This document shows, piece after piece, positions 8,267 to 18,579 of a stretch of DNA of 64,000 nucleotides. The notes beneath the pieces are model-generated. The model had not been told where the DNA came from. It saw nothing but the letters and a program-made list of their open reading frames with translations, and did no database searches. The stretch lies in contig NZ_JACHCE010000005.1 of assembly GCF_014200605.1 (NCBI RefSeq), forward strand, positions 415,145-479,144, read 5' to 3'. Made by a program: the position numbers and the translations under genes. This DNA is from Pedobacter cryoconitis (GTDB lineage: Bacteria > Bacteroidota > Bacteroidia > Sphingobacteriales > Sphingobacteriaceae). How positions within the stretch are numbered: the first letter of the stretch is position 1; the number at the start of each line of letters is the position of its first letter.

Positions 8267-9503
8267 ATCATATATACTCATACTGGCACTGAGCAGTTTT
8301 GCACTGTGTCCGGCTAAGGCACAGCAGCCGGTAAGAAATCTTGATTATTTTTATCAGGAGGCTGTTAAACGCAGTCCTTTGTTAAAGGATTATAAAAATC
8401 AGCTGCAGTCAAACAGAATCGATAGCATGCGGGTGAAGGCGGGATATCTTCCGCAGGTGACCGGAATTGCCAACGGAATGTATGCGCCTGTAATTAATGG
8501 TTATGGTTTTGATGAGGTGCTGACTAACGGAAAAGCACTTGAAGCAGCACTGAATGTCAATTATAATCTTGTCAGTAAAAGGAATATCAATAACCAGCTG
8601 GAAAGTATTCATTTACAATCAGATTCTATCAGGTTTGCGACCGGTATTTCTACACTGGATCTGCAAAAAGCGATTACTGATCAGTATATCACTGCATTTG
8701 CCAGTCAGCAGCAGGCTGCATTTAACCGGGAGGTTTATCAGCTGCTGCATGAGGAAGAAACTGTACTTAAAAAACTGACCAGGGCAAATGTCTATAAACA
8801 GGTAGATTATCTGACTTTCTTAGTTACTTTTCAGCAGCAGCAATTGCAATGGAAACAGGCAGAACTGCAATTGAAAAATGATTACTCAACTTTAAATTAC
8901 TTAACAGGTATTGCTGATACGACGGCCCATGAATTAGAAGATCCTGGAATTGAACCGGTAAGCTCAAATACTGGCATTGACTTTTTTGGCCGGAGGTTTG
9001 GCATTGACAGTTTAAAGCTGATCAATCAAAGGAAAGCTATTGATTTCAATTATAAACCTAAAGCAAGTGTATATGCCAATGGGGGCTATAATTCTTCTTT
9101 TGCATTTCAGCCTTACCGGAATTTCGGGACCAGTGTTGGTTTCACGGTCTCTGTACCCATTTTTGACGGACATCAGCGCAAAATGCAATATAACAAACTC
9201 GCTATTGCGCAGCGGACTATCAATGGATATAAAGAGTTTTTTCAAAATCAGCATATGCAGCAGCTCAATCTGCTCCGGCAACAGATCTCTGATCAGACAG
9301 GATTATATAAACAGGTTTCAGAACAGATTAAGTTCACTAAAAGCCTGATTCAGGTGGACAGCAGGTTATTGCAAACCGGAGATATCAGAATAGCTGATTT
9401 TGTGATTGCCATTAACAATTACCTGGCGGCGCAAAACCTGATGAGACAGACCAATATAACCCGTTTGAAACTGGTTAATCAGCTAAATTACTGGAACCGA
9501 TAA
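8244..9503 (+). CDS. TolC-family outer-membrane efflux protein
   Basis: About 419 residues with an N-terminal signal sequence (ILILALSSFALCPAKAQ) and long helical, Gln-rich stretches typical of the TolC trans-periplasmic barrel; RNLDYFYQEAVKRSPLLKDY is the usual first helix. No ATG precedes the signal peptide: the start must be TTG at 8244 or GTG at 8253, both inside the end of the PAP2 gene. It stands directly before the adaptor and RND genes, so it should supply the exit duct of that pump. Confidence 0.85.
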   Translation: MHSVEHFKSYILILALSSFALCPAKAQQPVRNLDYFYQEAVKRSPLLKDYKNQLQSNRIDSMRVKAGYLPQVTGIANGMYAPVINGYGFDEVLTNGKALEAALNVNYNLVSKRNINNQLESIHLQSDSIRFATGISTLDLQKAITDQYITAFASQQQAAFNREVYQLLHEEETVLKKLTRANVYKQVDYLTFLVTFQQQQLQWKQAELQLKNDYSTLNYLTGIADTTAHELEDPGIEPVSSNTGIDFFGRRFGIDSLKLINQRKAIDFNYKPKASVYANGGYNSSFAFQPYRNFGTSVGFTVSVPIFDGHQRKMQYNKLAIAQRTINGYKEFFQNQHMQQLNLLRQQISDQTGLYKQVSEQIKFTKSLIQVDSRLLQTGDIRIADFVIAINNYLAAQNLMRQTNITRLKLVNQLNYWNR

Positions 9504-9536
9504 AAGATGTACATCCTGCAAAGAAATATATACCGA

Positions 9537-10463
9537 ATGAAAAAGATGATAATTAACGTTTTGCTCCTTACTGTATCTGCAGCATTACTGGTGTCCTGTC
9601 AGCAGGGTGCTAAACCAGCAGCCGAGGAAACTGTAACACCGGAAACCCCGGTACAAGTAGTTACGATCAGTAATTCTGCTTTGAGTGAAGACGTGGTATT
9701 AAACGCTACTTCCGCTTATCTTGAAAAAAGCTTTGTGAAAGCGAATACTAATGGTTACTTACAAAGCGCAGCTGTACAGGCGGGTACGGTAGTAGGCAGT
9801 AACCAGGTTTTATTTAAGCTGATTACTAAAGAAGCACGCGCAATTGGCAATTCAATTAACCAGCTTGATCCTGGGTTTAAGTTCTCCGGGATTTCTACTA
9901 TCCGTGCAGAAAAAAGCGGCTACGTTATACTGGTTAATCATCAAAAGGGTGATTATGTACAGGACGGTGAGGCTTTAGCCACGATTATCAATCAATCCAG
10001 TCTGGTGTTTTTGCTGGACCTGCCTTATGAAATGCGCAGTGTCCTGGTTCAGAATAAAACTTTGGAGCTGACTCTGCCTGATGGCGAAAAACTAAAAGGA
10101 ACAGTTACATCGGCCTTGCCTGCAGTTGATTCTTTAGCGCAAACCCAGCGCATGGTTATTAAGGTCAATGCTTCACATCCGATCCCCGAAAATCTGATTG
10201 CAAAAGTAAGGGTTGTCAAGTCTGCAGTTTCCAATGTACAGGTATTGCCTAAATCGGCTGTGCTAACTAATGAAACAGAAGATGAATTTTGGGTGATGAA
10301 GATGATCAATGATTCTACGGCAGTGAAAACGGTTGTGAAAAAAGGAATGGAGGATGGGAAGTCGATTCAGATATTATCTCCTGTTTTTGCAGTGAAAGAC
10401 CGCCTGATTACTATAGGCAATTACGGACTTGCAGACACGGCAAAAGTTAAAATCACTAAATAA
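9537..10463 (+). CDS. HlyD-like periplasmic adaptor lipoprotein of RND pump
   Basis: The start at 9537 gives a lipoprotein signal ending at a lipobox (LLVSC), 308 residues in all. The two lipoyl half-motifs (about residues 60-90 and 120-150) are joined by a linker of only about 25 residues, with none of the long alpha-helical hairpin that usually reaches TolC. Beta-barrel and membrane-proximal parts follow. Its stop codon shares one base with the RND start (TAATG), so translation is coupled. A start 10 codons upstream is less likely because it would precede the lipoprotein signal. Confidence 0.85.
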   Translation: MKKMIINVLLLTVSAALLVSCQQGAKPAAEETVTPETPVQVVTISNSALSEDVVLNATSAYLEKSFVKANTNGYLQSAAVQAGTVVGSNQVLFKLITKEARAIGNSINQLDPGFKFSGISTIRAEKSGYVILVNHQKGDYVQDGEALATIINQSSLVFLLDLPYEMRSVLVQNKTLELTLPDGEKLKGTVTSALPAVDSLAQTQRMVIKVNASHPIPENLIAKVRVVKSAVSNVQVLPKSAVLTNETEDEFWVMKMINDSTAVKTVVKKGMEDGKSIQILSPVFAVKDRLITIGNYGLADTAKVKITK

Positions 10464-13400
10464 TGAAGAACTTTTTTATTTCTCATAGAAATCCGCTCGT
10501 TGTTGTACTGATCCTTATCCTGGCGGGTGGCTTGTTTTCCTATCAGCATTTAAAAACTTCGCTGTTCCCGGAGATTACTTTTCCTAAAATAAAGATTATT
10601 GCAGATGCTGAATTGCAGCCCGTAGATCAAATGATGATTACGGTAACGCGGCCTCTGGAAAATGCAGTTAAACAAGTGCCTGATCTTCATTTGATCAGGA
10701 GCACAACCAGCAGAGGAAGTTGTGAGATTTCTGCGTATATGAACTGGAACGCTGATATTGATTTAAGTCAGCAAAGAATTGAGTCTCAAATAGAAAAAAT
10801 CAGGAATAGCTTACCGCCAGGGGTGAATTTGTCGGTAGAGAAGATGAATCCTTCGATTTTGCCGGTAAGTGGTTATACTTTAGAAAGTCATACACAGTCA
10901 CCTATTGCCTTAAAAAAATTAGCTACTTATACCATTAAGCCATTCTTGTCACAGGTTGACGGTGTGTCTGAAATCAGGGTAATCGGAGGGAAGGATAAAG
11001 AATACTGGATTCAGCTGGACAGACAAAAAATGAGTGCTTTGTCAATCAGTCCTGATCTGTTGAATACAGTTTTAACACAGACAAATTTTATTAAGTCTAA
11101 CGGGTATTTATCAGATTATAATTATTTGTATTTATCAATTACGGATGCCACTATCAAAACAAAGACAGATCTTGAAAACCTGATTATCAGTAAAAAGAAT
11201 AACCGGATAGTCAGGGTAAAAGATGTAGGTGAGGTTAAAATTCAGGAGGGTGTAGCTTATACCAGGATTAATGCGAATGGTAAAGACGCAATTCTGGTTG
11301 CGGTCATTAAACAGCCTAATGCGAATCTGGTAGATCTGTCCACGCAGATGCAGGAAAAAATTGTAGCACTTAGAAAAATATTGCCTAAAGGAGTAACTAT
11401 AAAACCTTATTATCAGCAATCTGACTTTGTAGAAGAGTCGGTAAGAAGTGTAAGTGATAGTTTATTGATTGGACTGGCTTTAGCCATTATCGTTGCGATT
11501 ATCTTTTTAAGGTCTTTAAAAGCGAGTGCAACGATATTGATTACCATTCCAATTACTTTATGTTTAACTGTAATTGTACTCTATGGAATTGGATATTCTT
11601 TGAATATTATGACTTTAGGGGCTATTGCAGCTGCTATAGGCTTGATTATAGATGATGCGATTGTAGTGGTGGAACAGATTCACCGTACGCATGAGGAGCA
11701 TCCCGAAGAACCTACGGTAAACCTGCTGAAAAAAGCTATCGATTATCTGTTTCCGGCTATGCTGGGTTCTTCGATCAGTACCATTGTGATCTTTGTGCCT
11801 TTTGTGCTGATGACCGGGGTGGCAGGATCATATTTTCAGGTGATGACTAATACGATGATCATTACTTTAGTCTGTTCTTTCTTTGTCACCTGGATTGGTT
11901 TACCAGTTGTATACTTGTTATTAACGAAAGATACTTCAGCTAATTCGGTAAAAGCGGTTACCCATCAGGTTCATCAGCAGAACTGGGTTTATTATTTTAT
12001 TAAAAAACCATGGATAAGTTATCTTTCAATGGTTGTTTTAGCGGTGATTATCTTTTTAATCCTTCCAGGGCTGGAAACTGGATTTTTACCGGAAATGGAT
12101 GAGGGAAGTGTCGTAGTTGATTATAATTCCCCTCCGGGTACTTCTCTTGCTGAAACTGACAGAATGCTCAGGGAGGTAGAGAAACTAATTGTCAAAATAC
12201 CAGAAGTACAGACTTATTCCCGTAGAACGGGTACACAAATGGGCTTTTTTATTACTGAACCTAATACTGGTGATTATCTGATCCAGTTGAAACCAGACAG
12301 GAAAAGAAGTACAGATGAGGTGATTAGTGATATCAGATCTAAAATACTGGCTTCTCAACCAGCGTTAAAAGTTGATTTTGGGCAGGTAATAGGGGATATG
12401 CTGGGTGATTTAATGAGTTCTACCCAACCTATTGAGGTTAAGATATTTGGTAATGAACAGGATAAGTTAAAAGCTTTATCAAAGCAGGTTGCCGAACTGG
12501 TAGCAAAGGTTACCGGGACTGCAGATGTGTTTAACGGAATTGTTAACGCGGGGCCTTCTTTAAATATACAGCCTGATTTCGCACTGCTTGCACAATACGG
12601 AATTACACCGGGAGATTTTCAGTTTCAGGTCCAGAATGCTTTACAGGGAAATGTTATTGGTAATGTGTATGATCAGCAACAGCTTACGCCGATCCGGATG
12701 ATTTATCCCGGTGCGAAGCAGTTTGGTATAACAGATGTCAGTAAGCTGCAATTGTTTTTACCTGGTGGTGGTGTTGTACCTATTCAGAATCTTGCACAGG
12801 TGGGCATCAAAGCGGGAGATGCTGAAATTAAGAGAGAGAATTTACAATCTATAGGTGTGGTAACCGCCAGATTGGAATCCAGAGACCTGGGAAGTGTGAT
12901 GACAGATATTCAAAAAGTGATCGGATCTAAGGTTAATTTGCCTGCTGGTTATCATATTGAATATGGGGGAGCCTATGCAGAGCAGCAACAGTCATTCAAA
13001 GAACTGTTAACGATCCTGGTAGCTTCAAGTTTATTGGTGTTCAGTGTGATTTTGTTTCTTTTTAAGGACTTTAGGATCGCATTTATTATCCTTACGATTT
13101 CTTTACTGGGGATTTCAGGAAGTTACCTGGCTTTATTCCTGACACATACACCTTTGAATGTAGGTAGTTATACGGGGCTGATTATGATTGTAGGGATTAT
13201 AGGAGAAAATGCAATCTTCACTTTTTTACAGTTTAAAGAGTCTTTACAGGATAAAACTGTGGATGAGGCTATTGTTTATTCTATATCGACCAGGTTAAGA
13301 CCTAAACTGATGACCGCACTGGGAGCTATTATTGCACTGATGCCACTGGCTTTAGGGATTGGCGCGGGGGCACAGATGCATCAGCCATTAGCCATAGCTG

Positions 13401-13483
13401 TGATTGGTGGTTTTATAATTGCACTGCCTTTATTATTGATTATTTTACCAAGTATGGTCAGAAGGTTTTATAGGGTTAAATAG
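10463..13483 (+). CDS. RND efflux transporter, inner-membrane pump
   Basis: A 1006-residue inner-membrane antiporter with the RND layout: TM1, a large periplasmic loop, TM2-6, a second loop and TM7-12. The TM4 proton-relay segment reads IGLIIDDAIVVVEQ near residues 395-408, with the paired Asp. The closing block TALGAIIALMPLAL is also typical. It forms a tripartite system with the upstream adaptor and TolC-like proteins. The TM4 motif does not match the DFGLIVDGAV form of heavy-metal pumps such as the CzcA-like gene at 44963, so organic substrates are more likely; the actual substrate is unknown. Confidence 0.9.
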   Translation: MKNFFISHRNPLVVVLILILAGGLFSYQHLKTSLFPEITFPKIKIIADAELQPVDQMMITVTRPLENAVKQVPDLHLIRSTTSRGSCEISAYMNWNADIDLSQQRIESQIEKIRNSLPPGVNLSVEKMNPSILPVSGYTLESHTQSPIALKKLATYTIKPFLSQVDGVSEIRVIGGKDKEYWIQLDRQKMSALSISPDLLNTVLTQTNFIKSNGYLSDYNYLYLSITDATIKTKTDLENLIISKKNNRIVRVKDVGEVKIQEGVAYTRINANGKDAILVAVIKQPNANLVDLSTQMQEKIVALRKILPKGVTIKPYYQQSDFVEESVRSVSDSLLIGLALAIIVAIIFLRSLKASATILITIPITLCLTVIVLYGIGYSLNIMTLGAIAAAIGLIIDDAIVVVEQIHRTHEEHPEEPTVNLLKKAIDYLFPAMLGSSISTIVIFVPFVLMTGVAGSYFQVMTNTMIITLVCSFFVTWIGLPVVYLLLTKDTSANSVKAVTHQVHQQNWVYYFIKKPWISYLSMVVLAVIIFLILPGLETGFLPEMDEGSVVVDYNSPPGTSLAETDRMLREVEKLIVKIPEVQTYSRRTGTQMGFFITEPNTGDYLIQLKPDRKRSTDEVISDIRSKILASQPALKVDFGQVIGDMLGDLMSSTQPIEVKIFGNEQDKLKALSKQVAELVAKVTGTADVFNGIVNAGPSLNIQPDFALLAQYGITPGDFQFQVQNALQGNVIGNVYDQQQLTPIRMIYPGAKQFGITDVSKLQLFLPGGGVVPIQNLAQVGIKAGDAEIKRENLQSIGVVTARLESRDLGSVMTDIQKVIGSKVNLPAGYHIEYGGAYAEQQQSFKELLTILVASSLLVFSVILFLFKDFRIAFIILTISLLGISGSYLALFLTHTPLNVGSYTGLIMIVGIIGENAIFTFLQFKESLQDKTVDEAIVYSISTRLRPKLMTALGAIIALMPLALGIGAGAQMHQPLAIAVIGGFIIALPLLLIILPSMVRRFYRVK

Positions 13484-13501
13484 ATTTTTTGTTTAACGTA
13501 A

Positions 13502-13531
13502 AAAGAGCGGCCGGATTTTCTGCCGCTCTTT
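13502..13531. terminator. Bidirectional terminator between RND pump and beta-propeller gene
   Basis: AAAGAGCGGC and GCCGCTCTTT form a 10-bp stem with a 10-nt loop, with A-rich and T-rich flanks. It serves the convergent genes ending at 13483 (+) and 13547 (-). Confidence 0.75.
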
Positions 13532-13546
13532 ATCTTTTAACCTGTT

Positions 13547-14554
13547 TTATTTTCCGTAAGTCAATACCCTGAATGTTCCTGGAAAACGTCCTGATTTTTT
13601 ACCTTCACCAGGCTTCAAATCTGCCGTAGGCAAAAAGATGTGATGGCTTTCGTAATCCAATGCTAATGTCCGCGCACCTTTTTGGGTTTTAACATTTTCA
13701 AGTACAGTGAATTTATTGGCATTTATTTCTTTAATTACTGTTAGTGTACCTTCTCCATTAGCACTGTAAATAAGTTTTAACTGTGGATCGAAAGCAACGC
13801 CATCACTGCCCTCACCAATAGGTAAAGCAGCTATTTTCTGACCAGTAGCAGCATCCAGAACAAATAATATTTTGTTCGCACAGCCAACAAATAAACGGGA
13901 TGTTAACCCGTCTATAGCTAAACCAGATGGCTCATCACCACCCGCCAGTTTGTGACGTCCGGTCACTTTAAAATTATGGGTATTGATACATACAACTTCA
14001 TTTTTATCTTCCAGATTGACATAAACATTGCCTTTTCCATCAGATACACCAGTTTCTGGTTTACCACCCAATGGAATAGTTGCAATTACTTCATCTTTTA
14101 CAGGATCAATGATACTGGCGTCCAGGCTATGCCCATTAAAGACAAATAGCTTTTTTGAAAAATCATCATAGAAAATTGCATCAGGGTTATCCCCAACTTT
14201 TATCTTTTTCAATACCGTATTGGTATGGAGGTCAAAAACTGTACAATCACCCGATTTTCCATTACTAGTATATCCTTTTTTTAAGGCCGGAACAATGGCT
14301 ATACCATGTACTCCTGGTGTATTTTTAATGATACCGACTGAATCTCCTGTGGTCGCATTGATAATATTCACCTGTATACCATGAGAGAGGTACAATTTGT
14401 TTTGTGTATGATCAGCAAGCAGGTAATCCCAGCTTTCATCACCACTTACTTTATGGCTGTTTAATAAATGGATTCCTGTTTTTGTTTGTGCCTGTAAAGC
14501 TGCTGCTGCACAGAAATTGAGTAGAAGTATGGCTAAGGTGGCCGTCTTTTTCAT
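13547..14554 (-). CDS. Secreted YncE-like beta-propeller protein
   Basis: From ATG 14554 the protein has 335 residues with a Sec signal (KTATLAILLLNFCAAAALQAQ). Repeated blades of the type NPDAIFYDDFSKKLFVFNGH and EPSGLAIDGLTSRLFVGCAN match seven-bladed YncE/YVTN propellers. These periplasmic proteins bind ligands or nucleic acids, or are of unknown role, and no catalytic residues stand out. A start 8 codons further up is possible but would precede the signal peptide awkwardly. It faces the RND operon across a shared terminator. Confidence 0.8.
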   Translation of the reverse strand: MKKTATLAILLLNFCAAAALQAQTKTGIHLLNSHKVSGDESWDYLLADHTQNKLYLSHGIQVNIINATTGDSVGIIKNTPGVHGIAIVPALKKGYTSNGKSGDCTVFDLHTNTVLKKIKVGDNPDAIFYDDFSKKLFVFNGHSLDASIIDPVKDEVIATIPLGGKPETGVSDGKGNVYVNLEDKNEVVCINTHNFKVTGRHKLAGGDEPSGLAIDGLTSRLFVGCANKILFVLDAATGQKIAALPIGEGSDGVAFDPQLKLIYSANGEGTLTVIKEINANKFTVLENVKTQKGARTLALDYESHHIFLPTADLKPGEGKKSGRFPGTFRVLTYGK

Positions 14555-14641
14555 GATGTTTTTGATGCAAAAAAACACATAGACTCTGTAGTAATTCTGG
14601 AGGAAAGGAAATATTGGTATGGAAAGGTTTTAAATACTTAT

Positions 14642-15055
14642 TTAGAAGATCAATATAAGAGTTCCGCCAATAATTAATAATACCGCAAGACCTGTTTTAA
14701 CAGTGAGCGGTTCGCCAAGAAAGATAACCGATAATAGAATTGCAATGGCTACACTTGCCTTATCTACAGGGGCAACCTGTGAAACCTTTCCCATTTGCAG
14801 TGCCTTAAAATAAAAGATCCAGGATAAGCCTGTCGCTAATCCTGATAAAAGCAGAAATGTCCAGTTTTGTCTGGTCAAACTGGCAATACCGTGATGATCA
14901 TTTCTGAAAAATACAATCGCCCAGGCCAGTAATAAAATCACCACGGTTCTGATGGCTGTGGCCAGATTGGAATCTATACCTTTAATCCCGATTTTTGCCA
15001 GTATTGCTGTTAATGCTGCAAAGAAGGCCGATAATAAAGCATAGATCCACCACAT
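14642..15055 (-). CDS. EamA-family small transporter (DMT, half-size)
   Basis: A 137-residue protein with four hydrophobic helices, corresponding to one EamA repeat rather than the usual two. WWIYALLSAFFAALTAILAK and the late block KTGLAVLLIIGGTLIL are typical. Half-size DMT proteins usually work as dimers in the inner membrane. Its start is 2 bp downstream of the preceding gene's stop, so the two are cotranscribed. The transported compound is unknown. Confidence 0.82.
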   Translation of the reverse strand: MWWIYALLSAFFAALTAILAKIGIKGIDSNLATAIRTVVILLLAWAIVFFRNDHHGIASLTRQNWTFLLLSGLATGLSWIFYFKALQMGKVSQVAPVDKASVAIAILLSVIFLGEPLTVKTGLAVLLIIGGTLILIF

Positions 15056-15057
15056 AT

Positions 15058-15873
15058 TTATTCAGGTTTATTCCTTTTAAAAAAGGGAAATTTAATCAGA
15101 TGAAAAAAGTTGGAAGGCGGGTGACCATGATATACGTCCAGCCCAAACCGGATCTCTGAGGCTTCCATTTCTTTATAAGTACCAAACATCCTGTCCCAGA
15201 TACTAAATACATCGCCATAATTACAATCTGTATACGGCAATTCGAAATGATGATGTACGTGGTGCAGGTTAGGGGTGATGAATAATAACCCGCATATTTT
15301 CTCCGTCCGTTTTGGGAGCTTTAAATAGGTGTGCGCAATTAAATTGGCAAATGTCTGTACGGTTTGTCTTAATAAAAGCAATCCTATGGAAGCACCGGCT
15401 AAAAATACCCAGACAATCTGGAAACAAACTCTGACAAAAGTTTCACCGGGATGTTCTCTTACTGTAGTAGAGACATCCATTTCGATATCTGTATGGTGTA
15501 CCAGATGGAAATTCCATAAAGGCCCCGCTTTATGCATAATTACATGATAAATATATTCGAAAAAGTCCATCAGGAAGAAACCAGCAACATATTTTACCCA
15601 TGGGCTATGGCTATGAGGCAATAAGTATAAAATTCCCCAATGGTGAATGCTGACCCATCCGGAAACAAATATAACGATCACTGTCATGGTGAGTTGTATA
15701 GGAAGAGCAGTCATGATAAATTTCAGGTTACCCCAGGTATGCTGCCACTTTTTTTTCAGGGAGTGTAGTGCAACACTAAATTCTGCAAGCCAGATCGAGA
15801 TAATTACAACAAGATATAAAATGATCTGTATAAGGGTTCCATGATCTTTTAACATGGATGATATCGTATTCAT
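15058..15873 (-). CDS. Fatty acid hydroxylase / sterol desaturase family protein
   Basis: A 271-residue integral membrane protein from ATG 15873 (MNTISSMLKDHG). It has the His clusters of the diiron membrane hydroxylases: HVIMH, HLVHH (FHLVHHTDIEMD) and HHVHHHFELPY. Four or so hydrophobic segments surround them. Family members hydroxylate or desaturate lipids using O2; the substrate is not evident, and sterols are unlikely in this host. A start 13 codons upstream is also open. It is first in a two-gene unit with the EamA gene. Confidence 0.85.
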   Translation of the reverse strand: MNTISSMLKDHGTLIQIILYLVVIISIWLAEFSVALHSLKKKWQHTWGNLKFIMTALPIQLTMTVIVIFVSGWVSIHHWGILYLLPHSHSPWVKYVAGFFLMDFFEYIYHVIMHKAGPLWNFHLVHHTDIEMDVSTTVREHPGETFVRVCFQIVWVFLAGASIGLLLLRQTVQTFANLIAHTYLKLPKRTEKICGLLFITPNLHHVHHHFELPYTDCNYGDVFSIWDRMFGTYKEMEASEIRFGLDVYHGHPPSNFFHLIKFPFFKRNKPE

Positions 15874-16154
15874 GCGGGTATTATTAATGAATTTATTTCT
15901 TAACCTAAACAATGATAATACTTAATACTGTAGGAAAACTAAAGGTAAAATTTATTTGAAAAATCCGACATTAAATAACGATTAAAATCGTTTAGTGTTG
16001 ATTTTGTGATTAACTTGGATTTTGAACATTACCGGACACTAACTGTTCATTTCCGATCAGCTGAATATTTAAAAATGCGCTATTTGTTGTGTTGAGTCAT
16101 TTTTAAAGGATGGCATCAGTATGGCTATAACGAGATCAGTAAATTAAATTAATT

Positions 16155-18530
16155 ATGTTCCAACATCATCTGTTACTGATTTATAGAAATTTTAAAAAAT
16201 ATAAGAGTTCGTTCTTTATTAATCTTGTAGGGCTAACTGCCGGGCTTACCTGTACTTTACTGATTTATTTATGGGTAAATGATGAGCTCAGAATGGATAA
16301 GTTTCAGGAGAAAGGAAGTCAGCTTTACCAGGTGATGGAGAATGAAAAGACTGAAGCAGGGATCAATACTACCGATCTGACTGCCGGCCTGTTAGCTGAA
16401 GCTCTCTTAAAAGAAATGCCAGAGGTAGAGGATGCAGTTATGGTTTCGCCTGCTTATTGGATTGCATCAAGCAAACTCTCTGTGAAAAATAATACAGGTA
16501 TTCAGGGGGGAGGACTTTTTGCCGGAAAGAATTTTTTTAAGGTGTTTTCGTATCCTTTAATTTCAGGTAATGCTGATCAGGTACTGAATAACAAGAATTC
16601 GATTGTTATTTCAGCGCAAATGGCAATGAAATTATTCCATAGTACAGATGTAGTAGGAAAAGAAGTTACATGGGAAAATTCAGATATGGTCAACGAAAAC
16701 CATACACTGATTTCGGGTGTGTTTAAAGATATACCTGCTAATTCTTCAGGTAAGTTTGATTTTATAGTTTCTATAGATCCGCTGATGGTGCCGGAATCTG
16801 GATTGCGCAAATGGGAAAGTCATGGCCCTAATACCTTTGTAGTGCTGAAAAAAGGTGCAGATGTTGAGGTTTTTAATTCAAGGATTAAGAATTTTATGCA
16901 GTCAAAAGGAGTGGATAGAAGGGAGTTATTCATCAGGGCATATACAGATAGTTATTTATATGATAAATATGAAAATGGGAAACAGGCCGGTGGCAGAATT
17001 GAATACGTAAAATTGTTTTCTCTGATTGCTGTATTTATCCTGATTATTGCCTGTGTCAATTTTATGAATCTGGCAACTGCCAGGGCTTCGGTCAGGATGA
17101 AAGAGGTTGGTATTAAAAAGGTGATGGGGGCCAGCCGTGGGTCACTGATGATGCAATATATGGGAGAAGCTATTTTCCTGGCTTTTCTTTCTTTGTTTTT
17201 CTCTTTACTTTTTGTGGAATTGCTGCTTCCTCAGTTCAATGAAGTTACCGGAAAACATTTGTTTTTACATTTTGATCTGAAGCTTATTCTTGCATTAATG
17301 GGGATAACAATTTTCACCGGACTGATCTCAGGTAGTTATCCGGCCCTGTATTTATCTGGTTTTAATCCTGCCGCCGCCTTAAAAGGGAAAATAAGTCATA
17401 GTGCAGGAGAATTATGGACGCGTCAGGGATTAGTTGTCTTTCAGTTTACGCTTTCAGTTATCCTGATTGTATCTGTATTGGTTGTCTATAAACAGATTGA
17501 ATTTGTACAGCATACGAAGGCTGGTTATCAGAAGGATAATGTTTTATATATTGAAGCAGAAGGAAAACTTAAAACTAATGCGGGAACTTTCATTACAGCA
17601 TTGAAAAATATCCCTGATGTAGTGAATGCCTCGAGTATGGATAAGCGGTTTATTGGGGACCTGAAAGGTACAGTTGGTGATTTTAACTGGGAAGGCAGAG
17701 ATCCGAAACAGGTAATTAAGTTCCAGTTTGCTGGTCTTAATAGTGGCCTGATCGAGACTATGGGAATGGAAATGGCTGATGGCCGTGCATTTTCCAGTCA
17801 GTTTGGTGCTGATAGTACAAAAGTTATCATTAATGAGGCTGGAATAAAAGTGATGGGATTGAAAGATCCTATAGGGAAGATCTTTACTTTATGGGGTAAA
17901 GAACTGCAAATTATAGGAGTAATGAAGGATGTTCATTTTGAATCTATGCACGAGGTAATCAAGCCTATGTTTTTCTTATACAATGCTAAGAATACGAACA
18001 GGATTATGGTTAAGATTAAAGCGGGGCATGAAAAGAATACCGTTGCTGCAATTCTGCACCTTTACAGGGATTTTAATCAGGGAGGTAATCCCAGCTATAA
18101 GTTTTTAGATCAGGATTTTCAGGAGCAATATATTGCAGAGAACAGAATTTCACTGTTATCAAGGTATTTCGCCATTCTGGCTATTGTGATATCCTGCCTT
18201 GGTTTATTCGGACTGGCTTCTTTTACTGCAGCACGCAAACTGAAAGAAATTGGGGTCAGAAAGGTTTTGGGAGCAAGTGAATGGGCAATCATTTATAGCT
18301 TATCTAAAGATTTTGTAAAGCCGGTCATCATATCGATACTGATCGCATTGCCATTGAGTTATATTTTGACAAAGTACTGGCTGGCTACTTTTGCCTATAG
18401 AATAGAATTGCAGTTATGGTATTTTGCCGGAGCGGGATTTCTTGCACTGCTTATCTCATGGGTTACTGTTAGTATACAGGCTATAAAGGCCGGGCTGAAA
18501 AATCCGATAGCTTGTTTAAGAGACGAATAA
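16155..18530 (+). CDS. FtsX/MacB-type ABC transporter permease
   Basis: A 791-residue protein with the double MacB_PCD-FtsX layout common in Bacteroidota. It has a TM segment near residues 20-40, a periplasmic domain, three TM helices near 285-420 (EYVKLFSLIAVFILIIACVN), a second periplasmic domain, and three C-terminal TM helices. ARASVRMKEVGIKKVMGASR and AARKLKEIGVRKVLGASEW are the paired FtsX motifs. No ATPase gene adjoins it, so it must use an ATPase encoded elsewhere or act alone. It may couple ATP hydrolysis in the cytoplasm to export or envelope work. Confidence 0.88.
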   Translation: MFQHHLLLIYRNFKKYKSSFFINLVGLTAGLTCTLLIYLWVNDELRMDKFQEKGSQLYQVMENEKTEAGINTTDLTAGLLAEALLKEMPEVEDAVMVSPAYWIASSKLSVKNNTGIQGGGLFAGKNFFKVFSYPLISGNADQVLNNKNSIVISAQMAMKLFHSTDVVGKEVTWENSDMVNENHTLISGVFKDIPANSSGKFDFIVSIDPLMVPESGLRKWESHGPNTFVVLKKGADVEVFNSRIKNFMQSKGVDRRELFIRAYTDSYLYDKYENGKQAGGRIEYVKLFSLIAVFILIIACVNFMNLATARASVRMKEVGIKKVMGASRGSLMMQYMGEAIFLAFLSLFFSLLFVELLLPQFNEVTGKHLFLHFDLKLILALMGITIFTGLISGSYPALYLSGFNPAAALKGKISHSAGELWTRQGLVVFQFTLSVILIVSVLVVYKQIEFVQHTKAGYQKDNVLYIEAEGKLKTNAGTFITALKNIPDVVNASSMDKRFIGDLKGTVGDFNWEGRDPKQVIKFQFAGLNSGLIETMGMEMADGRAFSSQFGADSTKVIINEAGIKVMGLKDPIGKIFTLWGKELQIIGVMKDVHFESMHEVIKPMFFLYNAKNTNRIMVKIKAGHEKNTVAAILHLYRDFNQGGNPSYKFLDQDFQEQYIAENRISLLSRYFAILAIVISCLGLFGLASFTAARKLKEIGVRKVLGASEWAIIYSLSKDFVKPVIISILIALPLSYILTKYWLATFAYRIELQLWYFAGAGFLALLISWVTVSIQAIKAGLKNPIACLRDE

Positions 18531-18538
18531 GAATTGAG

Positions 18539-18572
18539 AAGGAGATGAAGGTTATTCATCTCCTTTTATTTT
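18539..18572 (+). terminator. Rho-independent terminator after the permease
   Basis: AAGGAGATGAA, a 5-nt loop (GGTTA), TTCATCTCCTT and then a T-rich tail. It ends the permease transcript just before the convergent tssK stop. Confidence 0.75.
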
Positions 18573-18579
18573 TTGAGTT

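Noticed and set aside
15977..15992. Inverted repeat AACGAT-TAAA-ATCGTT upstream of the FtsX-type permease
   Set aside because: It is short and AT-rich, and such pairs occur by chance; no second copy or promoter link was seen.
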